Shown here piece by piece: positions 9,284 to 17,351 of a stretch of DNA of 53,891 nt. Positions within the stretch are counted from its first letter, which is position 1; every line of letters starts with the position of its first letter. The stretch covers positions 1 through 53,891 of the forward strand of contig JAURCJ010000010.1 of assembly GCA_030828505.1 (NCBI GenBank). The letters are read 5' to 3'. This DNA comes from Alphaproteobacteria bacterium. GTDB taxonomy: Bacteria; Pseudomonadota; Alphaproteobacteria; TMED109. Below the pieces are notes generated by a model. The model made no database searches, had not been told where the DNA came from, and saw nothing but the letters and a program-made list of their open reading frames with translations. Position numbers and translations under genes: made by a program.

Positions 9284-9880
9284 TTACCAGATATTTTGAG
9301 CAGAAGCCATTGCAAATAACATAGGAATAGATAGTAATGTATTAGTTCTACTAAATAACATTGCTGTTCTTGCTGAGGCTGCTTTAGTATCTGCATCAGC
9401 TTCAACTATTCCAAGTGCTCTTTTTTGGTTAGGCCATATAACAAACCATACGTTTATAAACATAATAGTTCCTAGCCACATTCCAATTCCAATAGCAGTA
9501 TGTTTTGCAACTCCGTCAATTAAACCAATTGTAATGGCTTGAAATAAATAGCCATTTACATGTGCTAATAATATACCAGTTATTAACGTTGCCATTGCAC
9601 CCCATCTAAACCAAAATAGTGCAGCTGGTGCTATAACCTTACCAATAGCAGGTTTCTGTTCATCTGGAATTTTTGGCATATTTGGTATTTGTACAAAATT
9701 GAAATACCATAAAAGACCTATCCACATAATACCTGATAGAACATGAGCATACCTAAGTATTAAAGCCCAAAAAGCAGCATCTAATGCTCCGCCAGTTGAG
9801 ATAAAATAAATAATAAATAAAACAGTAAGAGCTACACCAGCCCAAACAGTTTTTGTTAGTGATGTAAGAATGTTCGCCAT
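9284..9880 (-). CDS. Short membrane protein of the urate hydroxylase PuuD N-terminal family
   Basis: 198 residues from the preferred ATG at 9880. An upstream in-frame ATG at 9892 would place the ribosome binding site GGAGG (complement of 9886-9890) inside the reading frame, whereas the 9880 start has GGAGG at ideal spacing. Four to five hydrophobic segments are visible, with the characteristic YAHVLSGIMWIGLLWYFNF and a later WPNQKRALG. Full-length PuuD has about 400 residues with eight membrane spans and a C-terminal cytochrome c. This protein stops after the first membrane half and has no CxxCH. Urate oxidation is therefore unlikely on its own; a membrane or heme-associated role is open. Confidence 0.72.
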   Translation of the reverse strand: MANILTSLTKTVWAGVALTVLFIIYFISTGGALDAAFWALILRYAHVLSGIMWIGLLWYFNFVQIPNMPKIPDEQKPAIGKVIAPAALFWFRWGAMATLITGILLAHVNGYLFQAITIGLIDGVAKHTAIGIGMWLGTIMFINVWFVIWPNQKRALGIVEADADTKAASARTAMLFSRTNTLLSIPMLFAMASAQNIW

Positions 9881-9934
9881 ATTTACCTCCATATTATAAA
9901 TAATAATAAACTTTTTTTTTAAAAAATATATAAG

Positions 9935-10717
9935 TTATTTAATATTATAGTTTTGCGCCCACTGTAAACTATCTTCTGTATTTGTTGAAGGATTATATTC
10001 ACAACCAATATGTCCATCATAATTAAATTTTTCAATTATATTAAATATGAATGGGTAATTTATCTCTCCATTATTTGGCTCATACCTATTAGGAGGTGAT
10101 GCAATTTGTATGTGTTTTGTATATTTTAAACTTTTTTTAATTATGTTAGTAATATTTCCACTCATGATTTGTGCATGGTATAAATCTAATTGAAGTTTAA
10201 TTGATGGATGTTTTAGTTCTTCAATAATGCTTATTGCATCTGAGACATAATTTAAATGATAATTCGGAATATCTTTATTATTTATAGCCTCTATAAGAAT
10301 AGTTATATTATTTTTTTGAGATAAATTTGCTGCATAGACAAGATTGCTTTTAAAAACATCTCTATATTGATTTCTAAGTGATGGGTTTAATTCTATACCT
10401 GGCATTATATGAATATAAGGGCACTTTAACTTAATTCCATACTCTAATGCTAAATTAAATTTTTCCTTAAATTCGTTTTCTCTTCCTGTAAGACAGGCTA
10501 TTCCTTTTTCACCTTTTTCTAACGAGCCGGGAAAGGAATTAAACAAAATTAGTTCAATATTGGCTGCCTTTAAGTAAGATTGTAAATCGCTTATTTTATA
10601 ATTATATGGAAATAAAAATTCAACTGCTTTAAAACCAAGTTTAGATGCAGCATTAAATCTTTTTTCAAAAGGTAATTCAGTAAATAAAAAGGATAAATTT
10701 GCAGAAAGTTTGATCAT
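9935..10717 (-). CDS. hyi: Hydroxypyruvate isomerase-like sugar isomerase (TIM barrel)
   Basis: 260-residue xylose-isomerase-like TIM barrel (AP_endonuc_2 fold). It matches the Hyi family, which interconverts hydroxypyruvate and tartronate semialdehyde in glyoxylate metabolism. Visible are the metal-ligand segments LIEAINNKDIPNYHL near residue 145, LQLDLYHAQIM near residue 180, HIQIASPPNRYEPNNGEI and the terminal GHIGCEYNPS. Length is as expected. Other members of this fold act on related keto sugars, so the substrate is inferred. It lies just upstream of the PuuD-like gene on the same strand, 54 bases apart. Confidence 0.82.
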   Translation of the reverse strand: MIKLSANLSFLFTELPFEKRFNAASKLGFKAVEFLFPYNYKISDLQSYLKAANIELILFNSFPGSLEKGEKGIACLTGRENEFKEKFNLALEYGIKLKCPYIHIMPGIELNPSLRNQYRDVFKSNLVYAANLSQKNNITILIEAINNKDIPNYHLNYVSDAISIIEELKHPSIKLQLDLYHAQIMSGNITNIIKKSLKYTKHIQIASPPNRYEPNNGEINYPFIFNIIEKFNYDGHIGCEYNPSTNTEDSLQWAQNYNIK

Positions 10718-10771
10718 ACGTCATTATGCGATATGTTATTTAATATCGCAATACCTTAATGGGGAACATAA

Positions 10772-11308
10772 TTGAAAATATTTTATCTTACATATTTTAT
10801 TTTATTTACAAATACTACGGGTTTGTTTGCTAATAATATTAATATACCAGAAGATGCAGAGGAGATATCATTAGTAGCAAAATATATAGATAAACCCAAA
10901 GTTAATGAAATTAATATTGGGGAAACTATAATTGCAACTGCAAATTTTTCTGCTTTTATTTCAAGTGAAGGACATCTAAGCGAAGGAACCATAGATTGTA
11001 AGGTTACTGCATATGCAGCTCCAGGAAGAGGTTTTAGTTGTGGATTTGCGCAGATGGAGAATGTGTCTGGCTATTGTGTTCTTAAAGATAAAGATCAAGA
11101 CTCACTTGTAGCAAAACTAGAATGTTCAAGTGGAGCAACTGTATCGACAGATGTAAGATGTGAAGGTAGGTTAGATTTCATGTCCGGTACAGGAAAATAT
11201 TCTGGAATTAATGGTACTGCAAGGCTTCATATGGAACAAATTTTTACATCTGGAAAAAGTTCTATAGAGTTTTTAGGTTGGTGGAGATTGCCTGCAAAAA
11301 ATTTATAA
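10772..11308 (+). CDS. Secreted protein of unknown function (possible small beta-barrel)
   Basis: 178 residues starting at TTG, with GGGGA seven bases upstream as the likely ribosome binding site. An N-terminal signal peptide is clear (hydrophobic run to about residue 20, cleavage likely after LFA). The mature part has five Cys and a C-terminal pattern GTGKYSGINGTARLH followed by GWWRLP. That pattern resembles allene-oxide-cyclase-like or DUF3224 beta-barrels, where such a GTG-Y-GI-G turn is common. No enzyme motif is visible. It stands alone between divergent hyi and convergent ispB. Confidence 0.75.
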   Translation: MKIFYLTYFILFTNTTGLFANNINIPEDAEEISLVAKYIDKPKVNEINIGETIIATANFSAFISSEGHLSEGTIDCKVTAYAAPGRGFSCGFAQMENVSGYCVLKDKDQDSLVAKLECSSGATVSTDVRCEGRLDFMSGTGKYSGINGTARLHMEQIFTSGKSSIEFLGWWRLPAKNL

Positions 11309-11332
11309 TAACTATTTAATTAATTTTTTTGT

Positions 11333-12328
11333 TTACTTTGTTCTATTTACAGCAATTTGTGCGAGTGATTCTAAAGCTAATTTAGCTTCAGAATGAGGAA
11401 ATACTTCTAATGCATTTATAGCTTCTGAAGAATATTGATTAGCTAATGACATAGTTTCTTCTATTGCATTATGTTTTTTTATTAAGTCTAGTGCTTTATT
11501 TAAATCTAGGTCTGTTTGATTTAAATCTTCAATTGTCTTTTGCCAAAATATTTTTTCTTCTTTGTTTGCTTTTCTAATACAAATTATTATAGGAAGCGTT
11601 AATTTTCCTTCTTTAAAATCATCGCCTATATCTTTTCCTAAATTTTCAGAACCTATATAATCAAGTGCATCATCGGTAAGTTGAAAAGCTATTCCAAGTT
11701 TTTGACCATAAGTTAATAAGGCATTTTGAATATTATTCGTTTTTTCTGCAAGAATGCCACTAATCTCAGCCGCTGCTGCAAATAAACTTGCTGTTTTACT
11801 ATTAATAATATTTAGATATGTCTCTCTGGATGTATTACAATCGTTTACTGTAGTAAGTTGCAATACTTCTCCTTTTGCTATAGTAGAAGAAGCAGATGAA
11901 AGTACTTCTAAAATTTTTTTAGATCCATTTGCAACCATTAATTCAAAGGATCTTGAAAATAAAAAATCTCCTACTAATACGCTTGTTTTATTTCCAAAAA
12001 TATCATTTGCTGTTGCTACCCCCCGTCTCAATTTACTTTCATCAATAACATCGTCATGTAATAATGTTGCTGTATGAATAAATTCTATACAAGCGGCTAA
12101 AGACAGATGGTTATTCCCGTTATAGTTACATAACTTAGAGGTAAGTAACGTAATCATTGGTCGAATTCTCTTCCCACCTGAAGCCAGTATATGTGTAGAC
12201 AATTCACTAATCATAGGAACCTCATTTCCTATGTTTTCGATTATAATACTATTAACTTTTTTTAAATCATTAGATACAATCTCTTGGATTTGAGTAATAT
12301 TCAAATATATTTTATTTATTGAGTTCAA
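11333..12328 (-). CDS. ispB: Polyprenyl (octaprenyl-type) diphosphate synthase
   Basis: 331-residue trans-prenyltransferase that elongates farnesyl diphosphate with isopentenyl diphosphate to make the quinone side chain. The first Asp-rich motif is LLHDDVIDESKLRRG (about residues 91-105) and the second is LTDDALDYIG (about 215). The GKRIRP segment near residue 53 binds isopentenyl diphosphate. Small residues just before the first Asp motif fit long-chain products (C40-C50), but the chain length cannot be fixed. It lies divergent to the methyltransferase gene, an arrangement common in Alphaproteobacteria. Confidence 0.93.
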   Translation of the reverse strand: MNSINKIYLNITQIQEIVSNDLKKVNSIIIENIGNEVPMISELSTHILASGGKRIRPMITLLTSKLCNYNGNNHLSLAACIEFIHTATLLHDDVIDESKLRRGVATANDIFGNKTSVLVGDFLFSRSFELMVANGSKKILEVLSSASSTIAKGEVLQLTTVNDCNTSRETYLNIINSKTASLFAAAAEISGILAEKTNNIQNALLTYGQKLGIAFQLTDDALDYIGSENLGKDIGDDFKEGKLTLPIIICIRKANKEEKIFWQKTIEDLNQTDLDLNKALDLIKKHNAIEETMSLANQYSSEAINALEVFPHSEAKLALESLAQIAVNRTK

Positions 12329-12353
12329 TTTATTATAATTCCAAGTCTAATTT

Positions 12354-12381
12354 TTTATATGAAATATATATATCATATAAA
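12354..12381. repeat. Inverted repeat in the ispB / methyltransferase divergent promoter region
   Basis: Perfect 9-base arms TTTATATGA (12354-12362) and TCATATAAA (12373-12381) with a 10-base A/T spacer. They sit in the 146-base divergent intergenic region. It could be an operator or stem-loop, but AT-rich symmetric sequence arises easily here. Confidence 0.35.
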
Positions 12382-12474
12382 GCTTTTTTTAATTTAATTA
12401 ATAATTTTTCTTCTATAATGTATTTTATAAGATAAATAAATTAATTTTACTGAATAAAACGTAAAGGTGATTTT

Positions 12475-13221
12475 TTGACTACTATTCCATTAGATTTAAC
12501 AAAAAATAATATTTTAAATGGCAAAGTTGAATTATACCAACCTAAACAAGGCTTTAGAGTAGGAATAGATTCAATATTATTGGCGTCATCAGTTCAAAAA
12601 TATTCGAAATGTATGGAGTTTGGAAGCGGTTCTGGAATTATTTTAATTTATTTAGCTAAAAGATTCCCTGATGCAAAAATATTTGGAATAGAAAAAAATT
12701 TAGACTTAGTTAACTTAGCAAAAATAAATTTAAAAAATAATAAAATAACTAAAAGTACTGCTGAAATTGAACAAAATAATTTGAATGACGCTTTATTTAT
12801 GAAAAATAATAATAATATATATGATAGAATTATTATGAATCCTCCTTATTTCTCACCTAACAAAGTTATTATGTCTAAAAATATTACAAAAGTTTCTTCT
12901 AGATATGAATTTGATATTAATAGTTGGTTTACAGCGGCTTATAAGAAATTAAAACCTAAGGGATATCTTAATTTTATATATAGATCAGAAAATTTAGATA
13001 TAGTATTAAATAGATTATATCCTGAATGGGGAGATATAAAAATATATCCTTTGTGGCCTAAAAAAAACATAAAGTCTAAGCTGATGATAGTGCAAGCAAA
13101 AAAAAATGTTAAAGCAGGTGTTCAAATTCTACCGGGACTTGTATTGCATAATGCTGATGGAAGTTATACAAAGGCTTGTGACAATATATTAAATTATAAA
13201 AGTTTTATAAAACTTAACTAA
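12475..13221 (+). CDS. tRNA1(Val) (adenine-N6)-methyltransferase-like protein (TrmN6 family)
   Basis: 248-residue SAM-dependent methyltransferase starting at TTG, with AAAGGTGA just upstream. The YQPKQGFRVGIDSILLASSV start is typical of the TrmN6/YfiC family. SAM motif I is MEFGSGSGIILIYLAK near residue 43, and the N6-adenine motif NPPYFSP lies near residue 122. Relatives methylate A37 of tRNA-Val or other nucleic acid adenines. It is followed by the S49 peptidase and glyQS genes, a conserved alphaproteobacterial neighbourhood. Confidence 0.87.
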   Translation: MTTIPLDLTKNNILNGKVELYQPKQGFRVGIDSILLASSVQKYSKCMEFGSGSGIILIYLAKRFPDAKIFGIEKNLDLVNLAKINLKNNKITKSTAEIEQNNLNDALFMKNNNNIYDRIIMNPPYFSPNKVIMSKNITKVSSRYEFDINSWFTAAYKKLKPKGYLNFIYRSENLDIVLNRLYPEWGDIKIYPLWPKKNIKSKLMIVQAKKNVKAGVQILPGLVLHNADGSYTKACDNILNYKSFIKLN

Positions 13222-13251
13222 AAGAATTTTTAATTATAGAGGACTTACTTA

Positions 13252-14082
13252 ATGAAATTAATTTCTAAACTTTTTAAAAGTGAAAAACCAATTGTAAATG
13301 TGATAAGAATGAATGGGGTAATTGCTAGTGGTTCAAAGTTTCCTGGTTCTAGTAATTTATCCTTAGAAAGTTTAGAGAAACAAATTGAACGGGCTTTTTC
13401 TGGAAAAAAAATTGCTGGCGTTGCATTAATAATTAATTCTCCTGGAGGCTCTCCTGTTCAATCTGCATTAATTTCAGAAAGAATAATTGAATTATCAAGT
13501 ATAAACAATATTCCTGTATTTGCTTTTGTAGAGGATGTTGCAGCATCAGGAGGCTATTGGCTTGCATGCTCTGCAGATGAAATATTTGTTATGCCTGCTT
13601 CTATTGTAGGCTCTATTGGAGTCATATCAGCAGGTTTTGGTTTTGTAGAAGTTATTAAAAAAATAGGAGTAGAGAGGAGGGTGTTTTCAAAGGGAGAAAA
13701 TAAAGGAATGCTGGACCCTTTTCAACCTCAAAACCCTGATGATGTAAAAGTTATTACCGATTTACAAGAAGAAATACATAATCAATTTAAAGAATGGGTC
13801 AGTAAAAGGAGAGGTAATAGATTAAATAAAGAAACGATTGATAAAGAGGGTATTTTTGAAGCAAAGATTTTTTCTGGAGTTAAGGCTTGTGAAATTGGTT
13901 TAGCAGATTCAATTGGAGAATTAAAGCAAGTATTACGAGAACGGATAGGAGATAAGGTAATTTTTAAAGAAATTTCGGGGCGAAAAAAATTAGGACAAAG
14001 GCTTGGTTTATCATCGTCTAGATATTATAAGGTAATTGATTATATTGAGGAAAGAATAGCTTTTGCTAAATATGGTCTTTAA
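13252..14082 (+). CDS. S49 family peptidase (small SppA/SohB-like)
   Basis: 276-residue single-domain serine peptidase. The catalytic dyad can be placed: Ser99 in VAASGGYWLAC and Lys151 in FSKGENKGM. The 52-residue spacing equals that in Bacillus SppA. The IINSPGGSP loop near residue 61-68 forms the oxyanion region. Family members degrade signal peptides left in the membrane, but no N-terminal membrane anchor is visible here, so the protein may be cytosolic or peripheral. Confidence 0.9.
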   Translation: MKLISKLFKSEKPIVNVIRMNGVIASGSKFPGSSNLSLESLEKQIERAFSGKKIAGVALIINSPGGSPVQSALISERIIELSSINNIPVFAFVEDVAASGGYWLACSADEIFVMPASIVGSIGVISAGFGFVEVIKKIGVERRVFSKGENKGMLDPFQPQNPDDVKVITDLQEEIHNQFKEWVSKRRGNRLNKETIDKEGIFEAKIFSGVKACEIGLADSIGELKQVLRERIGDKVIFKEISGRKKLGQRLGLSSSRYYKVIDYIEERIAFAKYGL

Positions 14083-14106
14083 TGGTTTTAAAAGGGTATT
14101 AATTTT

Positions 14107-14346
14107 ATGTTAGGTTTTAGTATTCCAAAAATATTATTATTAATTTTTATAATTTTACTGGTTTGGTATGCATTCAAGGTTATAGAAAAAAGGACTTCTT
14201 TGCAAAAAACCCGTTCTTCTAATAAAGGTAAAAGTCAATCCAGTAAATACAAATCTGAAAATACTCAGGATTTGGAAAAATGTCCTGCTTGCAGTAATTA
14301 TTTTATGCCTGGTTCTAAGTGTACTGAATGTAATCCAACTAAATGA
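14107..14346 (+). CDS. Small membrane-anchored zinc-ribbon protein
   Basis: 79 residues: a single membrane helix at about 5-24, a basic Ser/Lys-rich linker (28-50), then Cys59, Cys62, Cys72 and Cys75 in CPAC and CTEC, a probable zinc ribbon. The function is unknown. It sits between the S49 peptidase and glyQ genes in the same direction, 13 bases before glyQ. Similar short proteins are often seen upstream of glyQ in Alphaproteobacteria. The cytoplasmic side of the ribbon is inferred from the basic linker. Confidence 0.75.
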   Translation: MLGFSIPKILLLIFIILLVWYAFKVIEKRTSLQKTRSSNKGKSQSSKYKSENTQDLEKCPACSNYFMPGSKCTECNPTK

Positions 14347-14359
14347 ATAGGATCGAATA

Positions 14360-15229
14360 GTGTCAAAAGCTGATAATTCATTCCAATCACTTATAATTCG
14401 TTTACAAGAGTATTGGGCAAAAAACAACTGTGTTGTTCTTCAGCCTTTAGATATGGAAGTAGGGGCGGGCACATTCCATCCAGCAACAGTTTTAAAAGCG
14501 CTAGGAAAAGAACCATGGAATGCAGCATATGTTCAGCCATGTAGAAGACCAACAGATGGAAGGTATGGTTTGAATCCTAATAGGCTGCAGCATTATTACC
14601 AATTTCAAACGGTATTAAAACCATCACCAGATAACATTCAAGATCTATATCTCGATAGTTTAGACTATCTTGGTATAGATTCTAAAAAAAATGATATTCG
14701 TTTTGTAGAAGATGATTGGGAGAGCCCTACTCTAGGTGCTTGGGGGCTTGGCTGGGAGGTCTGGTGTAATGGAATGGAAGTGTCTCAATTTACATATTTT
14801 CAACAAGTTGGAGGTATAGATTGTTTTCCTATTACAGGTGAGCTTACATATGGCTTAGAAAGATTGGCCATGTATATTCAAGGAATTGATAATGTTTATG
14901 ACCTAGCATGGAACTCAAATGGTATAAAATATGGAGATATTTTTTTACAAAATGAAAAAGAGCAATCAACATATAATTTTCAAAAATCAAACCCTACTAT
15001 TTTGATAAAAAATTTTAAAGAACTAGAATCTTTAAGTTTTAAACTAATTAATGATAATTTAGTTTTGCCTGCCTATGAGCAATGTATTAAAGCGAGCCAC
15101 ATATTTAATCTAATAGATGCAAGTGGAATCATTGGTGTAAATGAAAGAGCAGATTATATTAGTAGAGTAAGAGCAATGGTAAAAGCTTGTTCTGACCTTT
15201 ATTTAAAGAATATGAAAGAAAAAATATAG
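14360..15229 (+). CDS. glyQ: Glycyl-tRNA synthetase alpha subunit
   Basis: 289 residues, normal for the bacterial alpha2beta2 enzyme. It holds the class II catalytic core: [16 protein letters not shown] near residue 29, [17 protein letters not shown] with the motif 2 arginines near residue 58-75, and [11 protein letters not shown] (motif 3). It makes glycyl-adenylate and charges tRNA-Gly together with GlyS. The stop codon is immediately followed by the ATG of glyS. Confidence 0.97.
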   Translation: MSKADNSFQSLIIRLQEYWAKNNCVVLQPLDMEVGAGTFHPATVLKALGKEPWNAAYVQPCRRPTDGRYGLNPNRLQHYYQFQTVLKPSPDNIQDLYLDSLDYLGIDSKKNDIRFVEDDWESPTLGAWGLGWEVWCNGMEVSQFTYFQQVGGIDCFPITGELTYGLERLAMYIQGIDNVYDLAWNSNGIKYGDIFLQNEKEQSTYNFQKSNPTILIKNFKELESLSFKLINDNLVLPAYEQCIKASHIFNLIDASGIIGVNERADYISRVRAMVKACSDLYLKNMKEKI

Positions 15230-17314
15230 ATGTCAGAATTATTAATTGAATTATTCTCAGAAGAAATACCAGCTAATTTACAAAAACCTTCTGTAATTAC
15301 TCTGGAGTCTATGGTTTTAAATTATTTTAAAGAAGAAGGGCTAAGTTTTAAAAGCTCTGAAGTCTTTTGGAGTCCAATGCGGCTAACACTTTCCATTGAA
15401 GGATTGGCATTTAAGTCAGAAGATATAGAAATTAACAAAAGAGGGCCAAGGTATGATGCAAATGATAATGCTATTGAGGGCTTTGCAAGAGGTTTAAAAA
15501 TTAATAAAAGTGATTTGGTTATAAAAGAAACTGATAAAGGTAAATTTTATTTTTATAAAAGTTTAAAAAAAGGATTAAGTGCTCAAACAATTATAGAAAA
15601 CGCCATTAGAAATTCGATTATGTCTTTTCCTTGGAAAAAATCTATGCGTTGGGGTTCTAATAATTTAAAATGGATTAGACCTCTTCATAATATTTTATGT
15701 ATTTTTGATGGTAAACCTATAAAATTTAATATTGAGAACATTAATAGTAATTGCATAACTTATGGCCATAGATATCTTGCTGATGGTTCAATCAATATTA
15801 TAAATAAAGAGAATTATAAAAAACAATTATTAAACGCTTATGTTATAATTGACCCAAAAGATCGAAAAGATAATATTCTTAAGTTTGGAAAAACTCTTAC
15901 AAAGAAAATTGGTTTACAATTTAACCCTTTAGATTATTTACTGGATGAGGTTTGTAATATAGTTGAATACCCTTTTTTGTTTATTGGTTCATTCGAAAAA
16001 AAATATTTATCTCTACCTGATCCAATTTTAGAATTAACAATGATAAAACAACAAAAGTATTTTCCTTTATATAATAATGGTTCTTTAAGTAGAAATTTTT
16101 TAGGTGTTTCTAATATTCCTGTTAAAAATAATAAACAAATTATTTTGGGTAATGAAAGAGTCCTAAAAGCAAGATTGTCTGATGCTCAATTCTTTTTTGA
16201 CAATGATATAAAAAAGGGTCTTGCTAAATTATCGAAAGGTTTAAAAGATATTATATTTCATCGTTCTCTTGGTTCCATGGAAGATAAAATAATCAGAATC
16301 AAATCTAATGTTGTAAAATATTCAGAACATTTTAATGCTGATAGTAATCTATCTTTATTGGCTACTGAACTATGTAAGGCTGATTTATGTAGTGAAGTAG
16401 TTTATGAAATGCCAGAATTACAAGGTAAGATTGGTGGTATATATGCTAAAGAAAATAATATGCCAGAAGAAGTTTCAATTGCGATAAAAGAACAATATTC
16501 TCCCTTAGGCCCATCTGATAATTGTCCCTCTATTCCAGAGGCTAGCCTGCTATCCTTTTTAGATAAGATGGATAGTTTAATTGGTTTTATAGCAATGGAT
16601 ATGAAAGCAACCGGTTCTAAAGATCCATTTGGATTAAGAAGGTCTTGTTTGGGAATTATAAGAATATTACTTGAAAAAAAAATAAGGGTTTCTATTGTTG
16701 ATATAATAAATGATTCTTATGCATCATATTTGAAAAATAATATTACGCTCAAACTTTCGAAATCTGAAGCACTTAAATCTACTATAGATTTTATTTATGA
16801 TCGTTTAAGAGTTTTTCTTAAAGATAAAGGTGTAGCTCAATCATCTGTTCAGGCTATATTTGAAGTTTCCAGATTTACAAATATTTTAGATGATGTAAAT
16901 AAAATATATGCATTAAATGATTTCATGGAAGATAAAAAAGGTAAAGACTTTTTAAGTATGTTGAAGAGAGTTAGAAGAATATTAAGTATAGAAGAAAAGA
17001 AGGATAATATTAAGATTTCACATGATCCAAAGAAAGAATTATTGCAGCAAAATGAAGAAAAAAATTTGTATGAATCTTATATGAAATATTCAAAAATTAC
17101 CGCAGATTTATTAGTTAATGAAGAATACATAAAGGCAATGGAATCATTCTCTGAAATTTCACTAGAATTAGAAAGTTTTTTTGAAAAAGTTAAAGTAAAT
17201 GTGGATGATATAGAAATAAGAAATAATAGATTGAAACTTTTAGCTATGATTAGAGCAGCTTTTTTAAATTTTGCAGATTTTTCATTGATTGAAGCAGAAA
17301 ACGAAGTTAAATAA
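15230..17314 (+). CDS. glyS: Glycyl-tRNA synthetase beta subunit
   Basis: 694 residues, full length. It starts with the diagnostic LLIELFSEEIPA and has FPWKKSMRWGSN near residue 130. The HD-like central part includes KADLCSEVVYEMPELQGKIG and SLLSFLDKMDSLIGF, then ATGSKDPFGLRR. The C-terminal DALR-type anticodon-binding helical domain ends the protein. It binds tRNA-Gly for the alpha subunit. Directly adjacent to glyQ. Confidence 0.97.
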   Translation: MSELLIELFSEEIPANLQKPSVITLESMVLNYFKEEGLSFKSSEVFWSPMRLTLSIEGLAFKSEDIEINKRGPRYDANDNAIEGFARGLKINKSDLVIKETDKGKFYFYKSLKKGLSAQTIIENAIRNSIMSFPWKKSMRWGSNNLKWIRPLHNILCIFDGKPIKFNIENINSNCITYGHRYLADGSINIINKENYKKQLLNAYVIIDPKDRKDNILKFGKTLTKKIGLQFNPLDYLLDEVCNIVEYPFLFIGSFEKKYLSLPDPILELTMIKQQKYFPLYNNGSLSRNFLGVSNIPVKNNKQIILGNERVLKARLSDAQFFFDNDIKKGLAKLSKGLKDIIFHRSLGSMEDKIIRIKSNVVKYSEHFNADSNLSLLATELCKADLCSEVVYEMPELQGKIGGIYAKENNMPEEVSIAIKEQYSPLGPSDNCPSIPEASLLSFLDKMDSLIGFIAMDMKATGSKDPFGLRRSCLGIIRILLEKKIRVSIVDIINDSYASYLKNNITLKLSKSEALKSTIDFIYDRLRVFLKDKGVAQSSVQAIFEVSRFTNILDDVNKIYALNDFMEDKKGKDFLSMLKRVRRILSIEEKKDNIKISHDPKKELLQQNEEKNLYESYMKYSKITADLLVNEEYIKAMESFSEISLELESFFEKVKVNVDDIEIRNNRLKLLAMIRAAFLNFADFSLIEAENEVK

Positions 17315-17351
17315 ACATATAATTTAATTTTAGATTAAAAGGACTATTTTA

